Shown piece by piece: positions 1 to 8,812 of a DNA stretch of 64,000 nucleotides. The stretch comes from CAVQXR01 sp963717955 (GTDB lineage Bacteria; Actinomycetota; Thermoleophilia; Gaiellales; Gaiellaceae). The stretch's first letter is position 1. Each line of letters begins with the position of its first letter. Position numbers and translations under genes: made by a program. The stretch spans positions 62,001 through 126,000 of the forward strand of contig CAVQXR010000003.1 of NCBI GenBank assembly GCA_963717955.1, written 5' to 3'. The notes under the pieces are model-generated. The model was given only the letters and a program-made list of their open reading frames with translations, made no database searches and was not told where the DNA came from.

Positions 1-1
1 C

Positions 2-52
2 GGAGCCCCCGGCCTTGGAAACGGCGACGTGGTGGTTGGCTGCGAGAGCTAA
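2..52 (+). CDS. C-terminal tail of an unidentified gene (partial)
   Basis: Sixteen codons are open from the window edge to a TAA at 50-52, reading GAPGLGNGDVVVGCES. The glycine- and valine-rich ending looks like a real protein C-terminus, and a strong hairpin follows at 92-117. The rest of the gene lies outside the window, so no function can be given. It would converge with the minus-strand isomerase gene that starts at 1066. Confidence 0.45.
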   Translation, partial: GAPGLGNGDVVVGCES

Positions 53-91
53 CCGGCTGTAGCCGAAACGACGACGAACACTGGACGAAGA

Positions 92-117
92 GGGGGGCCG
101 GAGCAATCCGGCCCCCT
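92..117. terminator. GC-rich hairpin between convergent genes
   Basis: An 11-bp GC-rich stem (92-102 with 107-117) closes a GCAA loop. It lies between the end of the partial plus-strand gene and the stop of the minus-strand SIS gene at 125. There is no T-run, so it is best read as a bidirectional stem-type terminator typical of high-GC genomes. Confidence 0.6.
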
Positions 118-124
118 CTCGTTG

Positions 125-1066
125 CTAGAGCCCGACCTCGCGCCAGGCGGTGTGCTCGCTCTCGCGGAAGTCGTCCGGATTCGTGCCGAGAGCCTCGGCG
201 AGCTCGAGCGCGATCCGCTGGACGTGCACCGTGAGCGGGAAGACGGAGAGGTGCTCACCGATGGCCCGATCGGCGATGTGGTGAACCTCGAGGCCCGCGT
301 TACGGGCGGCGGCCGCGACGGCCTCGACGCGTTCTGCTCCCGGGCCGCCGCCGTCGAGCGCGACGAGCGTATCGCGTCCGTCGAGGGCGACCGCGGGCCC
401 GTGGAGGAGCTGCTCGACCGAGAGCCCCTCCGTCGCGACCCAGCAGGTCTCGCGCGCCTTGAGCGCGCCCTCGGCGGCGGTCCACTGATTCGGGCCGGCA
501 CCGGTGAGCTCGAGCAGGCGGGCGGGCGGTCCCACGGCGGTGCCCGGGCCCGCAAGGACTCGCTCCACCGCCCCCGGAATCGCCTCGAGGTCGCCGAGAT
601 CGGCACCGAGGGCGGTGGCGACCTGAGCCATGCGCAGCAGCGCGCCGAGATGGCTGGCGGTGAAGGCCGCGGAGCGCTCCTGCTCGGTCGTCTCGAGATC
701 CACGTCGGGCGAGCCGATCCCGCCCACGACGAGAAGCGGGAGACCCGCAGCGCGAATGTCGGCCCCGACCTGTGTCGTGTAGCGCTTGCGGTTGCGGTGG
801 CTGAGCACGACGACGGCGTCCCCGGCACGGGCACCCGTGCCGTACAGGGCGGCGTCCATCCCCTGCATCGGCCGGGCGTCCATCCCGGCGGCGCGCAGGA
901 ACCAGGCTGCGTGATTGGCGGCGTGCCAGCTCGTGCCGGTCCCCACGACGAGGACACGGACCCCGTGGAGTCGCGCGGCCGCGTGCTCGGCAGGGGCCCG
1001 GTCGGCGAGGATGCCCCGCAGATCGGCGGGCTGACGCCACATGGTCTCGCGCATCGCGCTCGTCAT
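125..1066 (-). CDS. SIS-domain sugar-phosphate isomerase / deaminase-like protein
   Basis: 313 aa with two SIS (sugar isomerase) domains, about residues 25-150 and 175-300. The first has the Ser/Thr-rich phosphosugar loop GTGTSWHAANHA. The second has EGALKARETCW and EGLSVEQLLHGP, which match the GlmS/AgaS/FrlB isomerase half. The glutaminase domain of GlmS is absent, so it probably isomerises or deaminates an aminated sugar phosphate rather than making glucosamine-6-phosphate from glutamine. Its ATG overlaps the stop of the RraA-like gene by 4 bases, so the two are translationally coupled. The substrate cannot be told from sequence. Confidence 0.85.
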   Translation of the reverse strand: MTSAMRETMWRQPADLRGILADRAPAEHAAARLHGVRVLVVGTGTSWHAANHAAWFLRAAGMDARPMQGMDAALYGTGARAGDAVVVLSHRNRKRYTTQVGADIRAAGLPLLVVGGIGSPDVDLETTEQERSAAFTASHLGALLRMAQVATALGADLGDLEAIPGAVERVLAGPGTAVGPPARLLELTGAGPNQWTAAEGALKARETCWVATEGLSVEQLLHGPAVALDGRDTLVALDGGGPGAERVEAVAAAARNAGLEVHHIADRAIGEHLSVFPLTVHVQRIALELAEALGTNPDDFRESEHTAWREVGL

Positions 1067-1866
1067 CGCTCTCCTTTCCGGCGCTTCCGCCAGCGCTCGT
1101 ACTCGTCCCGGCGGCTGGTAGCCAGCGGGTACAGGTCTCCGATGCTCTCGCCCGCACGGACGCGGTCGAGCGCGAACTCCTCGACCTGCTCCTGCTCGAA
1201 GGCGTCCTGGGCGATCTCCTCGGCCAGCTCGGCGGGAATGACGACGACTCCCTCGGCGTCGCCGACGAGCACGTCCCCCGGGAGCACGAGCACGCCTGCG
1301 CAGCCGATGGGGACGTTCATCTCGAGGGGATGATGGGCGATCGACGAGAGGCTCGCATGGGGGGCGCGGTAGTAGACGGGCAGCTCGATCTCCCGGAAGC
1401 CGGGGCTGTCGCGCAGGCAGCCATCCGTGACCACCCCCGCCGCGCCGCGCGCGGCGATCCGGGTCGCGAGGATGTCTCCGAGCGTGGCGGCGCCGAGCTC
1501 GCCGCGGCCGTCGATGACGAGCACGTCATCGGCGCCGACCGATTCGACGGCCAGCCGTTGGACGTTCGTCTCGTTGTCGAAGCGGACGCCGACCCCCAGG
1601 TCCTCGCGGGCGGGAACGTAGCGCAGGGTGAAGGCGTAGCCGACGAGCCGGAGATCGGGCCGTGTCGGGGACAGCCCTGCCAGGAACGTGCTGCGCAGGC
1701 CCCGCCGGAGCAGCTGCGCGGTGATGGTGGCGCATGACACCTCGCGGAGCAGGCCGGTGGCCGCCGGGGTGAGCTCCACCCGGCGGACGGACGAGGGGCC
1801 GGTCACGGGCACGAAGCCTGCCCGAGCCCGGGCTCGGGCCTCACCCGCTCTAGCCTCACCGTCCAC
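1063..1866 (-). CDS. RraA-like / 4-hydroxy-4-methyl-2-oxoglutarate aldolase family protein
   Basis: 267 aa in the RraA family fold. Visible signatures are GDILATRIAARGAAGVV followed by TDGCLRD, where Arg and Asp are the usual metal/pyruvate site residues, and ELPVYYRA. Members are either aldolases/decarboxylases of oxo-acids or RNase E inhibitors. Next to a sugar isomerase the aldolase role is more likely, which is inference. The GTG start at 1866 leaves a low-complexity Ala/Arg-rich N-terminus; the conserved part begins about 30 residues in, so a later GTG could be the true start. The stop overlaps the next gene by 4 bases. Confidence 0.8.
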   Translation of the reverse strand: MDGEARAGEARARARAGFVPVTGPSSVRRVELTPAATGLLREVSCATITAQLLRRGLRSTFLAGLSPTRPDLRLVGYAFTLRYVPAREDLGVGVRFDNETNVQRLAVESVGADDVLVIDGRGELGAATLGDILATRIAARGAAGVVTDGCLRDSPGFREIELPVYYRAPHASLSSIAHHPLEMNVPIGCAGVLVLPGDVLVGDAEGVVVIPAELAEEIAQDAFEQEQVEEFALDRVRAGESIGDLYPLATSRRDEYERWRKRRKGER

Positions 1867-1947
1867 CCACCCGGGGGCGGGGGAGCGTCGAGCCTGCCTC
1901 CGCGAGTCGCGGGCCCGTCGCCCTCGACTTCGGATCGCCCGGAGGCA

Positions 1948-2163
1948 TCAGAAGTTCTTCTTGGGCGGCTTCTGGCCCCAGCTCGCTCCCACGCGATGCC
2001 AGTTGACGATGCTCGGCTTCCACTCGGTCGCGAACGACGACCAGCGCCGATCGACTCTCGTCGATGCGCACGCCGGGCACGGCGGTGCCGGGGCCGTCGA
2101 CGCCGTCAGGTACTCCTCGAACGTCTCCCGGCAGGCCTCGCACCGGTACTCGTAGATCGGCAT
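1948..2163 (-). CDS. FmdB-family zinc-ribbon protein
   Basis: 71 aa. It starts MPIYEYRCEACRETFEEY and carries two Cys pairs, CEAC near the N-terminus and CPAC about residue 33, the FmdB/CxxC-CxxC regulatory-protein signature. These small zinc ribbons are common in actinobacteria; their role is poorly defined and the transcription-factor label is historical. A TAGACT -10-like box lies 10 nt before the ATG. It is divergent from the gene at 2201 and 81 bp upstream of the RraA-like gene, so it could lead that operon. Confidence 0.85.
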   Translation of the reverse strand: MPIYEYRCEACRETFEEYLTASTAPAPPCPACASTRVDRRWSSFATEWKPSIVNWHRVGASWGQKPPKKNF

Positions 2164-2185
2164 CGCCCCTCGAAGTCTACTGAGG

Positions 2186-2191
2186 TAGGCT
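2186..2191 (+). promoter_or_regulatory. -10 box (TAGGCT) for a near-leaderless start
   Basis: TAGGCT lies 9 nt before the GTG at 2201, in a 37-bp gap between divergent genes. No Shine-Dalgarno sequence fits, which suggests a leaderless mRNA. Confidence 0.5.
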
Positions 2192-2200
2192 CTTCCGACC

Positions 2201-2398
2201 GTGCCCTACGAGGTCCCCTCGCTCGAGCACATGCGGGCGCAGGCCGAGTCGCTCGGTGTGAGCCCGACGGACGAGGATCTCGCGCGCGTGCGAGCGTTCC
2301 TCATCGTCCTCTACCCGCAGTTCGAGGAGCTCGAGCGGCTCGTGCCCGCGGACACGGTCCCGGCCGGCTTGTACCTCCCGCTCGACACGCCTCGATGA
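2201..2398 (+). CDS. Small protein preceding an amidase (AtzG/GatC-like position)
   Basis: 65 aa from a GTG, acidic and helical in appearance, with no recognised catalytic motif. Its stop overlaps the amidase ATG (ATGA at 2395-2398), so the two are translationally coupled. Short helical proteins encoded directly before amidases often act as GatC/AtzG-like partner subunits; that role is inferred only from size and position. The GTG lies 9 nt after a TAGGCT box. Confidence 0.65.
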   Translation: MPYEVPSLEHMRAQAESLGVSPTDEDLARVRAFLIVLYPQFEELERLVPADTVPAGLYLPLDTPR

Positions 2399-3805
2399 GC
2401 GTTGCGGGCCTGGCGCGCCGGCTCCGGGCCGGCGAGCTGTCCCCGCGCGAGGCGGTCCAGGGCTTCCTCGACCGGATCGAGATTCTCGACCCCCCGCTCA
2501 ATGCGTACATCACGGTGCTCGCCGAGCAGGCGCTCGCGCAGGCAGCCCGGCTGGAGACGCAGGGACGGCCTGCCGTCGGCCAGGGGCTCTGGGGCGTGCC
2601 GCTGGCGGTCAAGGACGTGATCGACGTCGCCGGCGCGCCGACGACGGCCGGGTCGAAGGTCCTCGGGCGCGAGAACGTCGCGGCGACGGATGCCTTCGTC
2701 GTCGCGCGTCTCCGCGCTGCCGGGGCGCTGATCCTCGGGAAGCTCAACACCCACGAGTTCGCCTACGGGGCAATGACCACGAGCGCGTACCCCGGCCCCG
2801 CACACAACCCGTGGGATCTCGAACGGATCTGCGGCGGCTCGAGCGGCGGCTCCGGCGCCTGCGCCGCGGCCGGCCTTGCGGCCGGGACGCTCGGGACCGA
2901 TACGGCCGGCTCGATCCGGATCCCGGCCACCTTCAACGGCGTGACGGGTGTGCGCCCGAGCTGGGGGCGGGTCTCGAACCGCGGCGTCGTCCCGGTCGCG
3001 TGGCTCTTCGACACCGTCGGCCCGATCGCGCGCACCGCCGAGGACTGCGCGCTCGTTCTCGAATCGATCGCAGGGCACGACCCGGCGGACCCGACCACCG
3101 AGCGCACGCCTGTCCCCGCCTACACGCGCGAGCTGGCGGGCGGGATCTCCGGCCTCCGTATCGGGGTCGTACGGGACCTCCTCGAGTCCGACGTGATCGA
3201 CCCACGGATCGCCGTTGCCGTCGAGGCCGCGCTCGCAGAGCTGCGGGGCGCGGGAGCGACGCTCGTCGACGTCGAGGTCGGCCTTCTCGAGCACTTCGGC
3301 CCCATCCAGCAGTCCGATGCAGTTCATCGAGGCGGCCACGGTCCACCGCGAGTGGTTGCGGGAGCGCCTGCCCGAGTACGGCGCCGACGTCCGGGCGCGC
3401 CTGCTCACCGGCCTCATGCTTCCTCCCACCGCGTACGTGCTCGGGCAACGTGCCCGCCGCCTCGCGGACGCCGAGTTCCGCCGCGCGCTGGAACGCGTCG
3501 ACCTGCTCGCGGCGCCGAGTCTCCCCGTGCTTCCGCCGCGGATCGGCGAGGACACGGTCGAGCTCCCCGGCGGCCAGCGAGTGCCCTACCGGCTCACCAT
3601 CATCCCCTACAACTCGCCCTGGAGCTGCGTCGGCGCTCCGGTCGTTGCCGTGCCGGCCGGGTTCGTGGACGGCCTTCCCGTCGGGATGGCGCTCGTCGGG
3701 CCCCGTTTCGGAGAGCCCGTCGCCCTCCGCACGGCTCACGCGTACCAGCAGCTCACGGACTGGCACGCACGGACGCCGCCGCCCGCCCCCCCGTCGCCGG
3801 TGTGA
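2395..3805 (+). pseudogene. Amidase signature family hydrolase, interrupted by one frameshift
   Basis: An amidase (AS family, GatA/AtzE-like) with the full Ser-cisSer-Lys triad: Lys73 in VKDVIDVAG, Ser149 in CGGSSGGS and Ser173 in TDTAGSIRIP. The first ~306 residues read in one frame from ATG 2395. Around 3314-3315 the reading must move by one base to continue into IEAATVHREWL and the typical C-terminal part (PYNSPWSCVGAPVVAVPAG), which ends at 3805. Dropping one C of the CC at 3314-3315 restores one ~470-residue protein. Every catalytic residue lies before the break. It is either a recent mutation or a base error. The substrate is unknown; the MFS gene that follows may import it. Confidence 0.8.
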
Positions 3806-5004
3806 GCCAGGCGGGCTGGCCCGGCTCGGCGACGTCTCGCGCGACCGTCGGCGGCTGCGCCGTCGGCCTCGGGGCAGGCTGGACGATCGCGAACGTCGGG
3901 GCGATCGCGGACTCGCTCGCCGTCGACTACGGGGTCGCGCTGGCCACGATCGGCCTGTTCACGACCGCCCTCTTCGTCGTCCACGCGTCGATGCAGGTGC
4001 CGGCCGGGAAGCTCGTCGACGGGCTCGGCGCGCGACGCGCGGCCTTCTTCGGCCTCGCCGCGATGGCGATCCCGAACGCGATCGCGCTGATCGCGCCCGA
4101 CCCGGCGCTCGCGATCTCGATGCGTGCCCTGAGCGGCGTCGGATCGGCGTTGTGCTTCGTCTCGGGCATCGACTACGTCCGATCCCACGGAGGCTCGACG
4201 CTGGCGCAGGGGGTCTTCGGCGGCGTCGCGCTCTCGGCCGGCGGCCTCGCGCTGGCCGTCGTGCCGCAGCTCGAGCCCTCGCTCGGCTGGCGAGCGCCCT
4301 ACCTGTCGATGCTCGTCGTGCTCGGAATCGCGGCGATCGCGCTCGTGCCCGGCCCGTCCGACGCGCTCCGGGCGAGGCCGCAGCGCGGGACCGCGGGCAA
4401 CGCCCCGAGCGTGCTGCGCGACGGGCGCCTGTACCGCCTCTGCGTGGTGTACATGGCCTCGTTCGGGCTGTCCGTCGTCCTCAGCAACTGGATCGTCTCG
4501 CTGCTGACGCGGGCGGCCGACTACGGCCGGGGCACGGCCGGTCTCGTCGGCTCGCTGATCCTCGTCGGCGGCATCGTCAGCCGGCCGCTCGGCGGCTGGC
4601 TCGCCCGTCGCTATCCCGCACGCCTGCGCTCGATCCTCGGCTTGGCCTTCGCCCTCAGCGCCGTCGGAACCGCGCTCCTCGCGCTCGCGGGGCCGGTCGC
4701 ACTCTCCCTCGTCGGGGCACTCGTGCTCGGGCTCGCGGCCGGGATCCCGTTCGCCGGGTCGTTCGCGGTGGCGACGCGCATCCGCCCCGACGCGCCGGCC
4801 GTGGCGGTGGCGGTCGTGAACATGTCGGCCAACCTGGTCATCGTCGTGGGGACGCCGCTCATGGGGCTCGCGTTCTCGCTGCCCTCCGACGGCCAGATCG
4901 GCTTCGCGGCCGCGATCGTGCTCTGGCTCGCGGCGCTGGCCGTGCTCCCGCTCATCCGTGAGCTCGACCCGGTTCCGGGGACCGCTCCCACGCCCGTGCG
5001 CTGA
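3802..5004 (+). CDS. MFS transporter
   Basis: 400 aa with about 12 hydrophobic segments in the major facilitator pattern. The loop between helices 2 and 3 has the MFS motif GKLVDGLGARRA, and the second half has a degenerate copy, RPLGGWLARRY. It starts at a GTG overlapping the amidase stop (GTGA at 3802-3805), so it belongs to the same transcript. The substrate may be the amide handled by the amidase or its product, which is inference. The upstream reading frame is also open through the frameshifted amidase; that is an accident of the frameshift, not a fusion. Confidence 0.85.
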   Translation: MSQAGWPGSATSRATVGGCAVGLGAGWTIANVGAIADSLAVDYGVALATIGLFTTALFVVHASMQVPAGKLVDGLGARRAAFFGLAAMAIPNAIALIAPDPALAISMRALSGVGSALCFVSGIDYVRSHGGSTLAQGVFGGVALSAGGLALAVVPQLEPSLGWRAPYLSMLVVLGIAAIALVPGPSDALRARPQRGTAGNAPSVLRDGRLYRLCVVYMASFGLSVVLSNWIVSLLTRAADYGRGTAGLVGSLILVGGIVSRPLGGWLARRYPARLRSILGLAFALSAVGTALLALAGPVALSLVGALVLGLAAGIPFAGSFAVATRIRPDAPAVAVAVVNMSANLVIVVGTPLMGLAFSLPSDGQIGFAAAIVLWLAALAVLPLIRELDPVPGTAPTPVR

Positions 5005-5079
5005 CGGTTCCCGGTTGTCTCACGGCCGTCAGGCCGAGTACGCTTGGCCCGTTCGCGAACGCCTTCGGCGGGAGTCACG

Positions 5080-5862
5080 GTGCGCAAGGGTCTGATCATC
5101 CAGCTGTTGCTCCTCTCGGTCGTCATCGGCGCGATCGCGTTCGCAATTGCGTTCTGGATCGACTGGCTGCCGGAGTCGGGCGCGAAGGAGGCCGATCGCA
5201 TCCACGACCTCTACGTGGTGACGTCGATCATCTGCCTCGTCATCTTCGCGCTCGTCGCCGCCGTCTCGATCTACGCGTTCGTGAAGTTCCGGGTTCCCGA
5301 CGACGACGACGAGGACGGCAAGCCGATCCACGGCAACACCATCCTCGAGATCGTCTGGACGGCGATCCCGACGGCGCTCGTCGTCGCGATCGGCGTCTTC
5401 AGCGCCGTCGTGCTCGTGAAGAACGAGGACAACGCCGACGGGCGGCCGGTCGTCGACGTCAAGGCCTGGCAGTTCGCGTGGGAGTTCCGGTACCCCGAGC
5501 TCGGTGACACCTACGTCGGCGAGCTGCACGTGGCGGTGGGCATCCCGATCGAGCTGAAGCTCGAGTCGCCGGACGTCATCCACGCCTTCTGGGTGCCCGA
5601 GTGGTCGCTGAAGCAGGACGTGGTGCCGGGCACCGTTCAGCACCTGCTCGTCACACCGACGAAGGTCGGCACCTTCGCGATCATCTGCACCGAGCTGTGC
5701 GGCCTCGGCCACTCGACCATGCGCAACCGTGTGATCGTGCAGACGCCCGAGGAGTACGAGGCATGGCTCGCCGAGATGAAGGCCGGCGGCGGAGATGCCC
5801 CCGCGGGAGGCGACGGCGCCGCCGCTAGTGCCACCGCTAGTGTGCCGGAAGGCGACGGGTAG
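5080..5862 (+). CDS. coxB: Cytochrome c oxidase subunit II (A2-type oxidase cluster)
   Basis: 260 aa from GTG 5080, which has GGGAG five bases upstream; an in-frame TTG at 5044 is less likely. Three hydrophobic helices (about 5-30, 45-72 and 88-115) precede an extracytoplasmic cupredoxin domain. The binuclear CuA site is complete: DVIHAFWVPE supplies one His, and CTELCGLGHSTM the two Cys, Glu, His and Met. The C-terminus is an Ala/Gly-rich tail with no cytochrome c domain. It accepts electrons for the subunit I encoded 8 bp downstream. It differs from the subunit II at 57482, which carries a fused heme domain. Confidence 0.93.
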   Translation: MRKGLIIQLLLLSVVIGAIAFAIAFWIDWLPESGAKEADRIHDLYVVTSIICLVIFALVAAVSIYAFVKFRVPDDDDEDGKPIHGNTILEIVWTAIPTALVVAIGVFSAVVLVKNEDNADGRPVVDVKAWQFAWEFRYPELGDTYVGELHVAVGIPIELKLESPDVIHAFWVPEWSLKQDVVPGTVQHLLVTPTKVGTFAIICTELCGLGHSTMRNRVIVQTPEEYEAWLAEMKAGGGDAPAGGDGAAASATASVPEGDG

Positions 5863-5870
5863 GGAGGCCG

Positions 5871-7841
5871 ATGGCAACCGTTCTCGGGCACGAGCACGTC
5901 GAGCAGCCCGCGGCTCCGCCCAAGGCGCCTGTGCATGGGAGGAAGCGCTTCACGCAGCCGGGCTGGCTGCGCGCCGCCTGGGTGACGGCGCTCACGTTCG
6001 GGGTCGTCACCGGGCTCGTCTGCCTCATCCGCTACCTGGGCCGCGACACGTTCGCCTCGGAGCCGGTCTGGGATCTTCCCGTCCTGTTGTCCTTCTGGAC
6101 GATCTTCGTCCCGATCGGGTTCCTCGCCGGGCTCGGCGCGTTCGACTACTGGGCCTACTGGATCTCGGGTCGGAAGACGCGGGCGGAGGATCACTCCGCT
6201 CACGGCGCCGACTCCTGGAAGGACTACTTCCGGATCAACACCGACCACAAGGTGATCGGCGTCCAGTACGTCGTCACGACGTTCGTCTTCTTCGGGATCG
6301 CAGGCCTGATGGCGCTGTTCATGCGCGCGGAGCTCGCTCAGCCGGGCATGCAGTTCGTCGATACGCAGGCGTTCAACAGCCTGTTCTCCGTCCACGCCGG
6401 TCTGATGATCTTCCTGTTCATCGTGCCGGTCTTCGCCGGGTTCGGCAACTACGTGATCCCGCTGATGATCGGCGCGCCCGACATGGCGTTCCCGCGCCTG
6501 AACGCGGTGTCGTACTGGCTGCTGCCGATCGCAGGCACGATGATGCTGGCCGGGTTCCTGCTTCCCGGCGGCGACTACGCGGCGGGCTGGACGAACTACC
6601 CGCCGCTGTCCCAGGTGAACCCGGTCGGGAACCTCATGTTCCAGATGGGCGTGCAGTGGGCGGGCGCGTCGTCGATCCTGACCGCGCTCAACTTCCTCGT
6701 CACGATCATCACGATGCGGGCCCCCGGGATGACGTTCTGGCGCATGCCGCTGCTCGTGTGGGCGAACTTCACCACGTCCCTGCTCGTCGTCATCGCGACG
6801 CCGTTCATCGCCGGCTCCCAGTTCCAGCTCATGCTCGACCGGGTGATCCACGCGAACTTCTTCGATCCGGACGGCGGCGGGTACGTGGTCGGCTACCAGC
6901 ACATCTTCTGGTTCTACTCACACCCGGCCGTCTACATCATGATCCTGCCCGGATTCGGGATCATCTCCGAGGTCATAGCCGCCTTCGCGCGGAAGCCCGT
7001 GTTCGGGTACCGGCTGATGGCGATGTCGCTCGTCGGCATCCTCATCCTCGGGTTCTCCGTGTGGGCGCATCACATGTTCGTGGCCGGGATGGCCCCGTGG
7101 CTGCGGATCCCGATGATGGTGACGACGCTCCTGATCGCGGTCCCCACGGGAATCAAGGTCTTCAGCTGGCTGGCGACGCTCTGGGAGGGGCGGATCAAGT
7201 TCCGGACACCCATGCTCTGGGCGGTCGGGTTCATCTCGATGTTCGTGATCGGGGGCCTCTCGGGCATCTACCTCGGCTCGGTCCCGATCGACCAGCACGC
7301 GAGCGACACGTACTTCGTCGTCGCCCACATCCACTACGTCCTCTTCGGCGGCTCGGTGTTCACCATCTTCGCCGGCGCGTACTACTGGTTCCCGAAGATG
7401 ACCGGGAAGATGTACAACGAGACGCTCGGGAAGCTGCACTTCTTCCTGACGTTCGTGGGTTTCAACCTCGCGTTCTTCCCGCAGCACTACATCGGCCTGC
7501 GCGGGATGCCGCGACGCGTCGCCGATTACGATCCAGCCTTCGCCGACTGGAACATGGTCAGCACGATCGGCAGCTTCGTTCTCGGGTTCGCGACGCTCAT
7601 CTTCTTCTACAACGTGATCGTCAGCTGGCGGAGCGGTGAGCCCGCTCCCTCGAACCCGTGGCGTGCGCTCACGATCGAGTGGATGGTGTCGTCGCCGCCG
7701 CCCAAGTTCAACTTCGACAGCATTCCGACCGTGGTCGGCGGCCCGTACGAGTACGGAATCCCCGGGGCCAGGCACGCGATCTTCGCCGAGGAGGGCGGCG
7801 CGCCCGTTCCCGAGTCCGGGAAGGTCGGCACCCACCACTGA
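5871..7841 (+). CDS. coxA: Cytochrome c oxidase subunit I, type A2 (YSHPAVY)
   Basis: 656 aa, about 110 longer than the usual subunit I because of an N-terminal extension with two extra hydrophobic segments. Active-site residues are present: the first heme His in SVHAGLMIF, the Cu-B His and cross-linked Tyr in YSHPAVYIM, the His pair in WAHHMF, and heme ligands in VAHIHYVLFGG. The glutamate of the D-channel (GHPEV in A1 enzymes) is replaced by the Tyr-Ser pair of YSHPAV, which marks the A2 family of proton-pumping oxidases. AGGGAGG lies just before the ATG. Its stop overlaps coxC (TGATG). Confidence 0.94.
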   Translation: MATVLGHEHVEQPAAPPKAPVHGRKRFTQPGWLRAAWVTALTFGVVTGLVCLIRYLGRDTFASEPVWDLPVLLSFWTIFVPIGFLAGLGAFDYWAYWISGRKTRAEDHSAHGADSWKDYFRINTDHKVIGVQYVVTTFVFFGIAGLMALFMRAELAQPGMQFVDTQAFNSLFSVHAGLMIFLFIVPVFAGFGNYVIPLMIGAPDMAFPRLNAVSYWLLPIAGTMMLAGFLLPGGDYAAGWTNYPPLSQVNPVGNLMFQMGVQWAGASSILTALNFLVTIITMRAPGMTFWRMPLLVWANFTTSLLVVIATPFIAGSQFQLMLDRVIHANFFDPDGGGYVVGYQHIFWFYSHPAVYIMILPGFGIISEVIAAFARKPVFGYRLMAMSLVGILILGFSVWAHHMFVAGMAPWLRIPMMVTTLLIAVPTGIKVFSWLATLWEGRIKFRTPMLWAVGFISMFVIGGLSGIYLGSVPIDQHASDTYFVVAHIHYVLFGGSVFTIFAGAYYWFPKMTGKMYNETLGKLHFFLTFVGFNLAFFPQHYIGLRGMPRRVADYDPAFADWNMVSTIGSFVLGFATLIFFYNVIVSWRSGEPAPSNPWRALTIEWMVSSPPPKFNFDSIPTVVGGPYEYGIPGARHAIFAEEGGAPVPESGKVGTHH

Positions 7842-8455
7842 TGAGCACGGCCGCCGAAGCCCACGCACACGATCACGGCGCCCATCCGCCGGCGGCCCAT
7901 CACAGCTCCCGCGCCGACTCGATCTACCTCGGGATCTACCTCTTCCTCGCCTCGGAGGCGATGCTCTTCGGATCGTTCTTCGCCGCGTACTTCTTCGCGC
8001 GAACAGCCGGCGAGCACGGCGACACCTGGCCGCCCGAGGGCTATCACCTGCCCGTCTATCTCGCCCTCGTCAACACCATCATCCTCGTCACCTCGAGCTT
8101 CACGGTGCACTGGGCCACGTCGTCGGTCAAGAAGGACGACCGGCCCGGCGTCATCGCCGGACTGGGGCTGACCTTCATGCTCGGGTTCGTGTTCATCGTC
8201 GTTCAGGGGATGGAGTACGCGAGGCTCGGATGGGCCCCCAAGGACAACGCGTTCGCGACGACGTTCTTCGGGCTCACCGGCCTCCACGGCCTGCACGTCG
8301 TCGTCGGCCTCACGCTGCTCGGGATCGCGTTCACCCGGGCGGTCCGGGGGCACTACTCGGCGACGCACCACCACGGTCTCGAGGTGCCGGCGATCTACTG
8401 GCACTTCGTCGACGTGATGTGGATCGTCGTCTACGTCACCGTCTACGTGATCTAG
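7841..8455 (+). CDS. coxC: Cytochrome c oxidase subunit III
   Basis: 204 aa with a His-rich N-terminus (HAHDHGAHPPAAHH) and five hydrophobic helices. Family motifs are SEAMLFGSFFAAYFF, GMEY, GLTGLHGLHVVVG and YWHFVDVMWIVVY. Subunit III stabilises subunit I and its proton uptake in the membrane. The ATG shares one base with the stop of coxA. No subunit IV gene is evident before the repeat array that starts 20 bp downstream. The run of histidines near the start could bind metal, but its significance is unknown. Confidence 0.92.
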   Translation: MSTAAEAHAHDHGAHPPAAHHSSRADSIYLGIYLFLASEAMLFGSFFAAYFFARTAGEHGDTWPPEGYHLPVYLALVNTIILVTSSFTVHWATSSVKKDDRPGVIAGLGLTFMLGFVFIVVQGMEYARLGWAPKDNAFATTFFGLTGLHGLHVVVGLTLLGIAFTRAVRGHYSATHHHGLEVPAIYWHFVDVMWIVVYVTVYVI

Positions 8456-8475
8456 TGGGGGTAAGGCCGCCGAAG

Positions 8476-8732
8476 GCGGCCGCACAGCGGACACCGCGAA
8501 GCGGTGGCCGCGACGTGTCGCGGGACGGGCGGAGCCCGTCCTGCACGATCTTGCGCCGGAGGCGGCCGCACAGCGGACACCGCGAAGCGGTGGCCGCGAC
8601 GTGTCGCGGGACGGGCGGAGCCCGTCCTGCACGATCTTGCGCCGGAGGCGGCCGCACAGCGGACACCGCGGAGCGGTGGCCGCGACGTGTCGCGGGACGG
8701 GCGGAGCCGTCCTGCACGGTCTGCCGCCGTAG
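8476..8732. repeat. Three tandem copies of an 86-bp GC-rich unit
   Basis: Copies lie at 8476-8561, 8562-8647 and 8648-8732. The first two are identical; the third has a few substitutions and a 1-base deletion. Each unit holds small palindromes such as CCGCGAAGCGG, CGACGTGTCG and GACGGGCGGAGCCCGTC. The 86-bp period is not a multiple of three, which argues against coding. It fills most of the 357-bp gap between coxC and the UspA-like gene. Beyond the array I see only a -10-like TACCGT at 8793-8798. Confidence 0.9.
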
Positions 8733-8812
8733 GCGACGCTCTCCGTCCGGAGGCGGCCGGCCCGGGGGCGGCCTCCACCCACGGGCCGGTGCTACCGTTC
8801 GGCCGAGAACCG

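Noticed and set aside
2311..3766. Long minus-strand open frames opposite the amidase, and similar long frames opposite many other genes
   Set aside because: Their Arg/Pro/Ser-rich translations, lack of motifs and overlap with well-supported genes mark them as products of high GC content.
1996..5004. One continuous 1002-codon frame that would read as an amidase-transporter fusion
   Set aside because: The amidase C-terminal third is in another frame, and the MFS gene has its own GTG overlapping the amidase stop. The continuity is a by-product of the frameshift.
8476..8732. CRISPR-like array
   Set aside because: The units are directly tandem with no variable spacers, and no cas genes are present.
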